From: UBA10427 sp003500135
GTDB lineage: Bacteria; Bacteroidota; Bacteroidia; Cytophagales; Cyclobacteriaceae
Assembly (NCBI GenBank): GCA_963966275.1
Contig: CAWZYQ010000125.1
Coordinates: 1 to 12,151 of the forward strand
Length of the DNA stretch: 12,151 nucleotides
Direction of reading: 5' to 3'
Each line of letters starts with the position of its first letter. The first letter of the stretch is position 1. Below are positions 1 through 7,373 of this stretch, one piece after another. The translations under genes and the position numbers were made by a program. The notes beneath the pieces are model-generated. The model had not been told where the DNA came from. It ran no database searches and was given only the letters and a program-made list of their open reading frames with translations.

Positions 1-203
1 TCTCTCGATTTGCTAATCTGTTGAATACGACTTTCTGAGGAAGCCCTAATTATTTTTATCGGTGATATTTAAACTGGTTATTTGTTGTTGGAAAGGAAGA
101 GATAATTTTGTAGCTCTTTCAATTAGTGTTGTAAAATGCCACAATTCCGAAATATGGAATATATAGGGTTGTCAAATATATGGCTCCTTAATTTACAAAA
201 TAT
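1..203. other. Non-coding flank downstream of smc
   Basis: This AT-rich stretch lies past the smc stop codon. All three plus-strand frames reach a stop within the first 40 bases, so at most the last few codons of a rightward gene could be here. The minus frames hold no convincing start. I see no tRNA, no clear hairpin plus T-run terminator, and no repeat. It may be the 3' untranslated end of the smc transcript. Confidence 0.5.
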
Positions 204-3200
204 TTATGCCAGCTCTCTTAAGTCTACCGGAACTACCCTTGAAACCCCTTGTTCGACCATCGTAATTCCGTAAATTACATCAGTACCGGCCATGGTACGC
301 TTGTTATGTGTTACGATAATGAATTGGGAGTCTTCCGAAAAGGTTTTTATAATATTGTTAAACTTATCAATATTCGCGTCATCTAAGGGTGCGTCTACTT
401 CATCGAAAATACAAAAAGGTGCAGGCTTGAGCAGATAAATGGCAAAAAGCAATGAGGTGGCAGTCAAGGTTTTTTCGCCACCCGAAAGTTGATTGATGGT
501 CAATGGGCGTTTGCCTTTTGGCTTTGCCATAATTTCGATAGACGATTCCAATGGATTCTCCGGATCACTCAATTTCAGGTCGCAGTCATCTTCCTCCGTA
601 AAAAGAGAACGAAATACCTTGACAAAATTTTCCTTCACTTTATCATAAGCTTCCATAAAGGTCTCTCGTGCTACTGTATCAATTTCGCCAATAGTAGTCA
701 TTAGCGATTCTTTGGCATTGACCAGGTCTTCCCGCTGTCCGGTGATAAATCCATGCCTTTCCTTGATCTCATGATAGGCCTCCATTGCCATAGGGTTGAT
801 GGGGCCCATTTTGTCCAGGCGTTGCCTGGATTGCTCTACCATTTGCTTCAGCTCCATTTCTGACATATCTGCCAGCTTTTGTTGATCCTCCTCCTGCTTT
901 TCATCGTCATTGCGCTTCAACATGAGTTGATCAAGGTCTATGTTGAATTCAACAGATAAACGTTCCTTTACTGAACTCATATCAAGTTTCAACTCATTTC
1001 GTTTATTGTTCAGCTCCATCAAGAGATCATCCGAAGCCTCCCGCTTGTGTTGCAATTCTCTTACTTCCTGCTCAATGCTGTCTATATTTCCACGTGCAGC
1101 ATAATATTCTTTTTCAGCCTCATTAACGCCCTTTTCTATATTTTCTTTCTCGTTGTACATTCCGATGAGCTCGTCTTCTTCTATTTCATTACTGTCCAGT
1201 AATTTTTTTATTTCCTCATCGCTATGTTTCAGTTCGCTCTGATTTTTTTCTATCCTTTCGAGATTGTTTTCGAGGGTCGATTGCTTAAACGAGATCTCCT
1301 GCTCAAGGCTGTTAATACGATTTTGTTGTTGATGAAAACGAATATTTTCTTCGTTAAAAGCATTGGATTTTATGTCGAGAAGCTCTTTATAACCTTTCAA
1401 CTCATCTTTAAAATCCTCTAATTTTTGTTGCCGGCCTTCAAGTTCACTTTGAACTTTTTCTGCCTGGGGTTTCAACTCTTCTATGGTGGCATTTAATTCC
1501 CCTAATCGCTCCGTGATATCTTCCTTCTTCAGCGATTGATTATTTAGAAGGTCGTAAAATTGTTCCTTTTTGGTTTTGATCGAAACAAGTTCCTGATTTA
1601 GCAGGTTAATGCCTTCTTTTTCTTCGTTGATCAGTTCCTTGTTATCTTTTGATTTAAGATTTTCCAGCTCATTTGCCTTTTCATCAATTACCCTATTCAG
1701 ATCATCGAGGTGTACATTGAGCTTTTTTATATCTTTTTCCAGCTTTTCAAGGTTTTTGGCTCTACCAATTCTTTTACCTTCAAACAATCCCACAGACCCC
1801 CCGCTGATACTGTGTTTTCTTTTTATTACTTTTCCACTTTGGGTTATGAAAACACTATCTGAGTTGGCCGGAAGATGTTGTTCGCTTCCTTCTATTATGT
1901 AAACATCGTCCAGTATAAAAGAAACCAACTTTCGGTACTTGTGATCATATTCAATTACCTCAGTGGCAGGAGTGGCATGGTCATAAAGGTGTGGCTCGGA
2001 AGATTTGTATTTTTCAAATTTACTCAATACAAAAAAGTGGGCCTTACCTTTCGCGGCATCACTCAACAAGTTAATGGCTTTGTATGCATCTGCTTCTGAA
2101 TCTACAATGTAGTAGTTCATATACCTTTCAAGGTAATTTTCAATGGTTATGCGATATTTTTCATCACAAGTTATGATGTCAGAAAGGAGGGGGGCTTTTG
2201 TATTCCATTGGGCCTGTTTTTTCAAAAACTTGATCGCCTCAGGAAAACCTTCCAGATTATCTACCAACGATTTAGTAAGGTTGTACTCATTTTGTTTGGC
2301 ATCAAGTTTTCTGCTGACTTCGCTGCGTTCTTCTTTGAACATTTCCAGCGTCTTCTGCACGGAAATGATGGTGTTTTCCAGCGATTCCTCTTTTTGTTGG
2401 TGATCAGCCAACTTGTTTTGTTTTTCCTCAACCTCTTCTGATAAGATCTTGATTTTATTTTCAAACTCTTCCAGGCTAGCGGTATGATCTGTGGTTTCAG
2501 TGGCAGTTTTTTCCAGTTCCTGCCGCAATGAGGATTGTTGAATTTCTTTTATTTCTACTGCTTTCTGAATCTGGTAAAGCTCGTCTTTTTGATTTCTGAA
2601 TACCTGTTCAAGTGTATTTACTTCGTCCTGAAGTTGGTCGGTTTTTATATTTTGCTGGTTGCGGTCATCTTTTAAGCTTTCCAGTCGGGCTTCAATTTCC
2701 ATTAAAATTTTATAGGCAGCGTCTTTTTCCTGTTTTAAACTTTTCAAGCTGAAATCGGTGCGTTGAATGCTTTGCCTGTCCTGCTCGATTTGTTCGTTTA
2801 GGGTATCGCTTTTATCATTGAGGTATTTCAACCTTTCATTTTTGATTTTTTTCTCGCTTTCGTAGTGTCTTATCCTCGATACATGCTCGTTTAGCGATTT
2901 TTGCCTCGTAGCCAGTACTTTTTCTTTTTGTATTAATTCTTTCTTAGCTTTTTGTATGCCGGCTTCCTTTTCAGCTACCAGCTTTTGCCAGTTGGTTTTG
3001 GAATCATTTTCCTGGTCGATTTTTTTCTGAAGATCTTCAAGGTCCTGCCGTCGTTGTGCCAGGCTTTTTCGGGCTAATTCTACACTGTATGCTTTGTATT
3101 CTTCTTTAATTCGATAATATCGCTCGGCCTGCTTGGCTTGACGCTCTAGGGAACGCATGTTTTTATCTATTTCGAAAAGAAGGTCTTCCACGCGTTCAAG

Positions 3201-3761
3201 GTCAGCATCTGTATCACTGAGTTTTTTGAGGGTTTCTTTTTTCCGGATTTTAAATTTTGAAATTCCGGCTGCTTCTTCAAACAAATGTCTTCTGGAATTG
3301 TCCTTATCATTAAGGATTTCATCCACCATTTTAAGTTCAATAATGGCATAACTATTCGACGCAATACCAGTATCCAGAAAAAGGTTGGTGATGTCTTTAA
3401 GCCGGCAGGTAACGCCATTGAGTGAATATTCGCTATCGCCGGAACGATAGTATCTTCTTGTAATTGTTAAGGTATGGTACTCGGTTGGTAATAGGTTTTT
3501 AGTATTGTTAAAAGAGAGTGAAACTTCTGCTAATTGGGTGGGTTTTCTATTTTTGGCGCCATTGAAAATTATGTTTTCCATCTTTTCGGATCGCAAAGCA
3601 CTGGTTTTTTGCTCACCCAAAACCCATCGGATCGCATCCACTACATTGGATTTACCACAACCATTCGGTCCTACGATACCGGTTATACCTTTGTCGAAGT
3701 TGATTACGACGCGATCACCAAAACTTTTAAACCCTTTAATTTCTAATTTGGTTAGCTGCAT
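204..3761 (-). CDS. smc: Chromosome segregation ATPase SMC
   Basis: This is the structural maintenance of chromosomes protein, the ATPase core of bacterial condensin. It dimerises through its hinge and, with ScpA and ScpB, extrudes DNA loops and helps separate origins. The 1185 residues match the usual length of about 1180. The N-terminal head starts with the typical KLEIKGFKSF and has Walker A GPNGCGKSN at residues 31-39. A long charged coiled coil runs to about residue 500. The globular hinge (about 505-670) opens with GFPEAIKFL and closes with a SGGS turn. The returning coiled coil extends to about 1030. The C-terminal head has the ABC signature LSGGEK at 1092-1097 and Walker B FDEVDAP, with D1120 and the catalytic E1121. 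The start was set at the ATG giving MQLTKLEIKGF, because an in-frame ATG 21 codons upstream adds residues foreign to the family and overlaps the divergent promoter region. ScpA and ScpB are not in the window. Nothing is truncated or missing. Confidence 0.98.
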   Translation of the reverse strand: MQLTKLEIKGFKSFGDRVVINFDKGITGIVGPNGCGKSNVVDAIRWVLGEQKTSALRSEKMENIIFNGAKNRKPTQLAEVSLSFNNTKNLLPTEYHTLTITRRYYRSGDSEYSLNGVTCRLKDITNLFLDTGIASNSYAIIELKMVDEILNDKDNSRRHLFEEAAGISKFKIRKKETLKKLSDTDADLERVEDLLFEIDKNMRSLERQAKQAERYYRIKEEYKAYSVELARKSLAQRRQDLEDLQKKIDQENDSKTNWQKLVAEKEAGIQKAKKELIQKEKVLATRQKSLNEHVSRIRHYESEKKIKNERLKYLNDKSDTLNEQIEQDRQSIQRTDFSLKSLKQEKDAAYKILMEIEARLESLKDDRNQQNIKTDQLQDEVNTLEQVFRNQKDELYQIQKAVEIKEIQQSSLRQELEKTATETTDHTASLEEFENKIKILSEEVEEKQNKLADHQQKEESLENTIISVQKTLEMFKEERSEVSRKLDAKQNEYNLTKSLVDNLEGFPEAIKFLKKQAQWNTKAPLLSDIITCDEKYRITIENYLERYMNYYIVDSEADAYKAINLLSDAAKGKAHFFVLSKFEKYKSSEPHLYDHATPATEVIEYDHKYRKLVSFILDDVYIIEGSEQHLPANSDSVFITQSGKVIKRKHSISGGSVGLFEGKRIGRAKNLEKLEKDIKKLNVHLDDLNRVIDEKANELENLKSKDNKELINEEKEGINLLNQELVSIKTKKEQFYDLLNNQSLKKEDITERLGELNATIEELKPQAEKVQSELEGRQQKLEDFKDELKGYKELLDIKSNAFNEENIRFHQQQNRINSLEQEISFKQSTLENNLERIEKNQSELKHSDEEIKKLLDSNEIEEDELIGMYNEKENIEKGVNEAEKEYYAARGNIDSIEQEVRELQHKREASDDLLMELNNKRNELKLDMSSVKERLSVEFNIDLDQLMLKRNDDEKQEEDQQKLADMSEMELKQMVEQSRQRLDKMGPINPMAMEAYHEIKERHGFITGQREDLVNAKESLMTTIGEIDTVARETFMEAYDKVKENFVKVFRSLFTEEDDCDLKLSDPENPLESSIEIMAKPKGKRPLTINQLSGGEKTLTATSLLFAIYLLKPAPFCIFDEVDAPLDDANIDKFNNIIKTFSEDSQFIIVTHNKRTMAGTDVIYGITMVEQGVSRVVPVDLRELA

Positions 3762-3780
3762 GTATATTAGCGTACATTTT
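3747..3780 (+). promoter_or_regulatory. Candidate promoter of the small membrane protein gene
   Basis: TTTG at 3747-3750 is followed after 22 bases by TACATTTT at 3773-3780. That is one mismatch from the Bacteroidota -7 consensus TAnnTTTG, with slightly long spacing. The -33 element lies inside the first codons of smc, and the predicted start site is about 40 bases before the ATG at 3825. The -7 match is imperfect and such short motifs arise by chance in AT-rich DNA. Confidence 0.3.
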
Positions 3781-3791
3781 CGTGAAGAAGG

Positions 3792-3799
3792 CAAATTTA
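3792..3799 (-). promoter_or_regulatory. Candidate -7 element of the smc promoter
   Basis: Read on the minus strand this is TAAATTTG, an exact fit to the Bacteroidota -7 consensus TAnnTTTG. It lies about 30 bases upstream of the smc ATG, giving a short leader. The -33 partner is weak: only a TGTG-like tetramer sits about 22 bases upstream, overlapping the start of the divergent gene. The call rests on the -7 match and position. Confidence 0.45.
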
Positions 3800-3824
3800 A
3801 GACAATTTTAAAAAACATATCCAC

Positions 3825-4331
3825 ATGGATGATTTAGGACTTTTAGTTTATTTGGTTTTTGGTATTATATATCTGATTGCCAGGGTGTTAAAAAAGAAGA
3901 AAAAAGCTGATCCTTCCAATGAAATGCCCGATCCTCAACAAAGTGGCCGAACCAAGCCACGTAAACCGAGTCCATTTGACGAATTATTAAAGGAATTCGA
4001 AAGAGAGTTTGATCTAGGCGATGAAGAAAGGCCTTCGGAAAAAACCTTGGAAAAGCGTAAACCTGAACCGAAAGTTGACCAGTCTTATGAATCAACCGCG
4101 CCGTCTTCCGTAAATCCCTACCAGAAATATGCTACTATGGAATTTAAAGAAGGAGCAGAGTCATTGGAAGAAAAGTTGGCATCATCACCAATAAGAGACT
4201 CATACCAAAGAGCAGATCATTACCGCATAGAAAATAAAAAGAAGCATCCGATTATCAACAAGCTGAAACAACCCGGGGGATTAAAAGATGCTATTGTATT
4301 TAGCGAAATAATCAATAAAAAACACTTTTAA
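3825..4331 (+). CDS. Small membrane-anchored hypothetical protein
   Basis: The function of this 168-residue protein is unknown. Residues 4-22 form one hydrophobic segment (LGLLVYLVFGIIYLIARVL) followed at once by a run of lysines. This predicts an N-terminal membrane anchor with a cytoplasmic remainder by the positive-inside rule. Residues 25-145 are polar and rich in Lys, Glu, Pro and Ser, and look disordered. The C-terminus returns to a compact motif, LKDAIVFSEIINKKHF, at about 153-168. From memory, small Bacteroidota proteins with a similar head-tail layout end in a like motif (SEI-N-K/R-K), suggesting a short docking or oligomerisation element. The gene is divergent from smc with 63 bases between the starts and is separated from the arginine operon by 230 bases, so it is probably a single-gene unit. 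No enzymatic motif is visible. The start is the only sensible ATG before the membrane segment. Confidence 0.75.
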   Translation: MDDLGLLVYLVFGIIYLIARVLKKKKKADPSNEMPDPQQSGRTKPRKPSPFDELLKEFEREFDLGDEERPSEKTLEKRKPEPKVDQSYESTAPSSVNPYQKYATMEFKEGAESLEEKLASSPIRDSYQRADHYRIENKKKHPIINKLKQPGGLKDAIVFSEIINKKHF

Positions 4332-4364
4332 CTTCTAACCTGTCAAAATTATTTACTAAAACTG

Positions 4365-4396
4365 TTTGGAATTGAAATAAAAAGCCATTTACTTTG
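4365..4396 (+). promoter_or_regulatory. Candidate promoter of the arginine operon
   Basis: TTTG at 4365-4368 and TACTTTG at 4390-4396 are 21 bases apart, close to the Bacteroidota pattern TTTG, 19-21 bases, TAnnTTTG (the -7 box has one base fewer between TA and TTTG). Transcription would begin near 4402, leaving a leader of about 160 bases before the first enzyme gene. The arginine-rich small reading frame begins roughly 13 bases after the predicted start site, which supports the assignment. Confidence 0.55.
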
Positions 4397-4414
4397 TATC
4401 CGATCCAAAGAACA

Positions 4415-4492
4415 GTGATAAGCATATCAATCACATATCGCATTTCTACCCTTAGTATCCTCAGGAGGAGGCCCGCTAGGGCTATATCGTAA
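4415..4492 (+). CDS. Candidate arginine-rich leader peptide
   Basis: This is a 25-codon frame that opens with GTG and stops with TAA. Five of 25 residues are arginine, and four fall in the six-residue stretch RRRPAR near the end. Those four all use AGG (4463-4471 and 4478-4480). The other is CGC at 4439. The rest is mainly Ile, Ser, Thr and Leu. Such a frame, between a good promoter and an arginine biosynthesis operon, is what a transcription-attenuation leader should look like: with little charged tRNA-Arg the ribosome stalls on the AGG run and changes folding of the RNA that follows. Leader-peptide attenuation is established for amino-acid operons such as trp and his; its use here is inferred. 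Weak points are the non-ATG start, the lack of a Shine-Dalgarno sequence (normal in this phylum), and no clear terminator just after it. Confidence 0.5.
   Translation: MISISITYRISTLSILRRRPARAIS
4416..4439 (+). repeat. Overlapping inverted and direct short repeats after the arg promoter
   Basis: TGATA (4416-4420) and TATCA (4425-4429) form a perfect 5-base inverted repeat around AGCA. CATATC occurs at 4423-4428 and again at 4434-4439, exactly 11 bases apart, about one helical turn. The elements sit 20-40 bases downstream of the arg -7 box and overlap the first codons of the leader frame. They could be a repressor site or a small RNA hairpin. They do not match the E. coli ArgR box, and short repeats of this size can occur by chance. 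Confidence 0.25.
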
Positions 4493-4522
4493 TTTTTTTT
4501 ACCTACGCGGTAATTTCCTCTC
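4449..4522 (+). promoter_or_regulatory. Candidate attenuator region of the arg leader RNA
   Basis: Several exclusive pairings are possible. GCCC (4471-4474) pairs with GGGC (4479-4482) around GCTA. CCCTTAG (4449-4455) can instead pair with CTAGGG (4476-4481) with one bulged base. GGAGGA (4464-4469), which is the arginine-codon run itself, can pair with TCCTCT (4516-4521) using one G-U pair. Eight T residues follow at 4493-4500, and TTACC/GGTAA (4499-4503 and 4509-4513) makes a further 5-base hairpin. A ribosome stalled on the AGG codons would block the pairings that use them. The T-run is about 10 bases past the strongest stem, so this is not a textbook intrinsic terminator. Folding was done by eye. 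Confidence 0.35.
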
Positions 4523-4561
4523 AGCACATTCATTTGTTAGAACATTTATAAAGCCATCAAT

Positions 4562-5203
4562 ATGGAAAAATTCGCTATTTCGGTAGCGTCGGATAAGCAT
4601 TTCGCTTATGCTGAAGTAATTTGTGATATCATTGCTGATTCGGCACAGAAGCGCGGAACTGGAATCGCCAAAAGAAGTCCTGAATACATCAGGCAAAAGA
4701 TGCACCAAGGTAAGGCAGTGATCGCAATTAGTGAAAAAGGTGAATTCGCCGGCTTCTGTTACATTGAAACGTGGAGTACGCGTCGGTTTGTGGCCAATTC
4801 CGGATTGATCGTGGCGGAAGCTTTCCGCAAAATGGGACTGGCACACCAAATAAAGGCAAAGGCGTTTGAGCTTTCAAGAAAACTGTATCCCGAGGCAAAA
4901 ATTTTCGGCTTAACCACCAGTCTGGCTGTGATGAAGATCAATAGCGATCTTGGTTACCGTCCTGTTACTTTTTCCGAACTTACTGAAGATGATGATTTTT
5001 GGAAAGGCTGTCAAAGCTGTGTGAATTATGACATCCTGAATAGAACAAATAAAAAGCATTGTCTATGCACGGGAATGCTATTTGACCCAAAAGAGAAGCG
5101 TAAGAAAAAAGCTCCTTTCAAGGATTTCAAACGCTTGAGGGACCAATGGGATAAAATAAAAAATGACATTCTTAAAAAGAAAAACAATACAGAAAACCAA
5201 TAA
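4562..5203 (+). CDS. GNAT acyltransferase, probable first enzyme of arginine synthesis
   Basis: This 213-residue GNAT-fold protein probably transfers an acyl group from CoA to the amino group of glutamate, the first committed step. The pyrophosphate-binding loop of the fold is visible as RKMGLA at 89-94, following the hydrophobic strand SGLIVAEAF. The C-terminal third departs from ordinary GNAT proteins: after FWKGC (C150) come C153, H166, C167 and C169, grouped as CxxC and HCxC, which could bind zinc or form a redox site. The last 40 residues are strongly basic. From memory, Bacteroidota arginine operons commonly start with a GNAT protein sharing this tail. No canonical argA or argJ is present in the window. 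Since the transcarbamylase downstream looks succinyl-specific, the acyl donor may be succinyl-CoA rather than acetyl-CoA; that is inference. It is the first enzyme gene of the operon, 4 bases before argG. The fold is secure; the substrate is not. Confidence 0.85.
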   Translation: MEKFAISVASDKHFAYAEVICDIIADSAQKRGTGIAKRSPEYIRQKMHQGKAVIAISEKGEFAGFCYIETWSTRRFVANSGLIVAEAFRKMGLAHQIKAKAFELSRKLYPEAKIFGLTTSLAVMKINSDLGYRPVTFSELTEDDDFWKGCQSCVNYDILNRTNKKHCLCTGMLFDPKEKRKKKAPFKDFKRLRDQWDKIKNDILKKKNNTENQ

Positions 5204-5207
5204 TACT

Positions 5208-6407
5208 ATGAAGAAAAAAGTAGTACTGGCATATAGCGGCGGTTTAGACACTTCCTTTTGTGTTAAGTATTTAATAGAAGACCTGGGGTTTGAAGTACAT
5301 TCCGTTTTGGTGGATACCGGTGGATTTACAAAAGAAGAACTGGCATCGGTTGAAAAAAGGGCCTATGAGTTGGGAGTGAAAAAGCATACGACTATCGATG
5401 CACTTTCAGACTTTTATGAAGAGTGCATAAAGTATCTGATTTTTGGAAATGTGTTAAGAAATAACACCTATCCTTTGTCTGTCAGTGCCGAGCGTATTTT
5501 TCAAGCCAAAGCCATTGCCAATCATGCGAAGTCAATCCATGCCGATGCAGTGGCACATGGAAGTACAGGCGCTGGAAATGATCAGGTTCGGTTTGACATG
5601 ATCTTCAATATTTTAATCCCAAAAGTAGAGATCATCACACCCATTCGCGATATGAAGCTCTCGCGCGAAGCAGAAATTGAATATCTGAAAGAAAAAGGGG
5701 TGTCAATGGACTGGTCGAAAGCTCAATATAGTATCAATCAGGGGATTTGGGGTACTTCAGTGGGTGGAAAAGAAACGCTTTCGTCGGATCAGTATTTGCC
5801 GGAAGAGGCTTTTCCTTCCCAACTTAAAAAATCGGAACCGGAGGAGGTGAAGTTAATTTTTGAAAAAGGAGAATTAGTCCAGGTCAATAGCCAAAAATTC
5901 AATCACCCGGTGGAAGCCATACAAAAACTGCAGGCCATAGCAGGCCCATATGCCATAGGCAGGGATATTCATGTGGGCGATACCATTATTGGCATAAAAG
6001 GACGCGTTGGTTTTGAGGCGGCGGCGCCACTCATTATCATTAAAGCACATCATTTGCTCGAAAAGCATACATTGACCAAATGGCAGCAGTATTGGAAAGA
6101 AATGCTTTCAAATTGGTATGGCATGGCTGTGCATGAAGGGCAACTTCTTGAACCGGTTATGCGCGATATTGAGCGCTTCTTAACGCATTCTCAAATATAT
6201 GTCAGTGGTGAAGTAACGGTAAAACTGTTGCCCTATCGATTTGTGGTTCAGGGGGTTCAATCGGACAATGACCTGATGTCTGCAAAATTCGGAGCTTATG
6301 GAGAAATGAATGAAGGTTGGACGGGTGAGGATGTAAAAGGGTTTTCGAAGATTTTTTCCAATCAAATTTCGATGTTCCACCAAATTCATTCTAAACATGA
6401 AAATTAA
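5208..6407 (+). CDS. argG: Argininosuccinate synthase
   Basis: This cytoplasmic enzyme joins citrulline and aspartate, with ATP cleaved to AMP, to give argininosuccinate, the penultimate step of arginine synthesis. The 399 residues match the family. The N-terminal PP-loop AYSGGLDTS is at residues 8-16. The second signature HGSTGAGNDQVRF begins at H117 and differs from the common HGCTGKGNDQVRF by Ser for Cys and Ala for Lys, a variant I associate with Bacteroidota enzymes. The start chosen gives MKKKVVLAYSGG. An in-frame ATG 15 codons upstream would lie inside the preceding gene and adds a basic extension with no family counterpart. It starts 4 bases after the GNAT stop and its end overlaps argC by 11 bases, so the two are translationally close. 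Confidence 0.97.
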   Translation: MKKKVVLAYSGGLDTSFCVKYLIEDLGFEVHSVLVDTGGFTKEELASVEKRAYELGVKKHTTIDALSDFYEECIKYLIFGNVLRNNTYPLSVSAERIFQAKAIANHAKSIHADAVAHGSTGAGNDQVRFDMIFNILIPKVEIITPIRDMKLSREAEIEYLKEKGVSMDWSKAQYSINQGIWGTSVGGKETLSSDQYLPEEAFPSQLKKSEPEEVKLIFEKGELVQVNSQKFNHPVEAIQKLQAIAGPYAIGRDIHVGDTIIGIKGRVGFEAAAPLIIIKAHHLLEKHTLTKWQQYWKEMLSNWYGMAVHEGQLLEPVMRDIERFLTHSQIYVSGEVTVKLLPYRFVVQGVQSDNDLMSAKFGAYGEMNEGWTGEDVKGFSKIFSNQISMFHQIHSKHEN

Positions 6408-7371
6408 AGCAGGAATTATCGGGGCGGCCGGATATACAGGTGGAGAATTAATCCGGATTTTGTTGCATCACCCGCAGGTTAAAATTATATATGCCTATTC
6501 ATCCAGTAATGGAGACAAGCCGGTACATGAGGTGCACCACGATTTATTGGGTGTGTCTAATTTAAACTTTTCGAGTGATTACCATTTTGATTTGGATGTT
6601 TTGTTTTTGTGTAGCGGTCACGGCAAATCACGGGAATTCATGAGTGAAAATGAGGTGCCGGAAGAAATTAAAGTCATTGACTTGAGCCACGATTTCAGAC
6701 TACATAATACTCAAATCGACCGACCGTTCCAGTATGGCCTTTGTGAAGCATTTGAAACAGAGATCAAGTCAGCGGCTAATATTGCCAATCCGGGATGTTT
6801 TGCCACTTGTATACAGCTTGCATTACTTCCACTCGCTGCTAATGAATGCTTGAATAACGATTTGCACATATCAGCTATTACCGGTTCTACGGGTGCCGGT
6901 CAATCTTTAAGTACCACTTCGCATTTTACCTGGCGCAACAATAATGTTTCTGTATACAAGCCATTTCAACATCAACATCTCGATGAGATCAAACAATCAT
7001 TGAAATCTATTCAACCAGACTTTAATAATCCCATCCATTTCATACCGGTTCGCGGTAATTTTACACGAGGCATTTATGCATGGTCATACCTAAATACAGA
7101 ACTCACTAAAAAAGAGGCAATCCATATTTTTCAGGAGTATTATCAAGAAGCCTCTTTTGTTCATATCAACGACAAAAACCCGGATTTAAAAATGGTTGTG
7201 AACACCAATAATGCTGTGCTTCATGTAGAAAAACACCATGATCAATTAATGATCATCAGTATGATTGACAACCTGGTGAAAGGGGCTTCGGGACAGGCAG
7301 TACAGAATATGAATTTAATATTTGATATACCACAGGAAACAGGTTTAATGCTCAAACCAATCGCATTTTAG
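6397..7371 (+). CDS. argC: N-acyl-gamma-glutamyl-phosphate reductase
   Basis: This enzyme reduces N-acetyl- (here perhaps N-succinyl-) glutamyl phosphate to the semialdehyde with NADPH. The 324 residues carry the Rossmann loop GIIGAAGYTGGEL at about 6-18, the DLSHDFR segment at 95-101, and the catalytic cysteine C134 in NPGCFAT. A C-terminal region IHFIPVRGNFTRGIY supplies the conserved basic and His residues. The length fits the shorter type-1 ArgC class. The start ATG overlaps the last 11 bases of argG, and the TAG stop is 2 bases before the transcarbamylase ATG. In many related operons argD follows argC directly; here it does not, and nothing between the two genes looks like a remnant. Confidence 0.96.
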   Translation: MKIKAGIIGAAGYTGGELIRILLHHPQVKIIYAYSSSNGDKPVHEVHHDLLGVSNLNFSSDYHFDLDVLFLCSGHGKSREFMSENEVPEEIKVIDLSHDFRLHNTQIDRPFQYGLCEAFETEIKSAANIANPGCFATCIQLALLPLAANECLNNDLHISAITGSTGAGQSLSTTSHFTWRNNNVSVYKPFQHQHLDEIKQSLKSIQPDFNNPIHFIPVRGNFTRGIYAWSYLNTELTKKEAIHIFQEYYQEASFVHINDKNPDLKMVVNTNNAVLHVEKHHDQLMIISMIDNLVKGASGQAVQNMNLIFDIPQETGLMLKPIAF

Positions 7372-7373
7372 AA

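Noticed and set aside
3762..3824. A longer SMC starting 21 codons upstream
   Set aside because: The extra residues are not part of the SMC family, whose N-terminus begins about two to five residues before the KLEIKGFKSF segment, and they would take up the whole divergent promoter region.
4471..4500. A textbook intrinsic terminator in the leader
   Set aside because: The GCCC/GGGC stem has only four strong pairs and the T-run begins about 10 bases later, so the parts are present but not in terminator geometry. Listed only as a possible attenuator region.
4312..4533. A 73-codon minus-strand frame covering most of the gap before the arginine operon
   Set aside because: It overlaps the candidate promoter and the arginine-rich leader on the opposite strand, shows no family resemblance I recognise, and its hydrophobic run is just the complement of the leader codons. 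The plus-strand reading explains the region better.
5163..5207. A longer argG start inside the GNAT gene
   Set aside because: The added basic extension has no counterpart in argininosuccinate synthases, and the ATG at 5208 places the PP-loop at the standard distance from the start.
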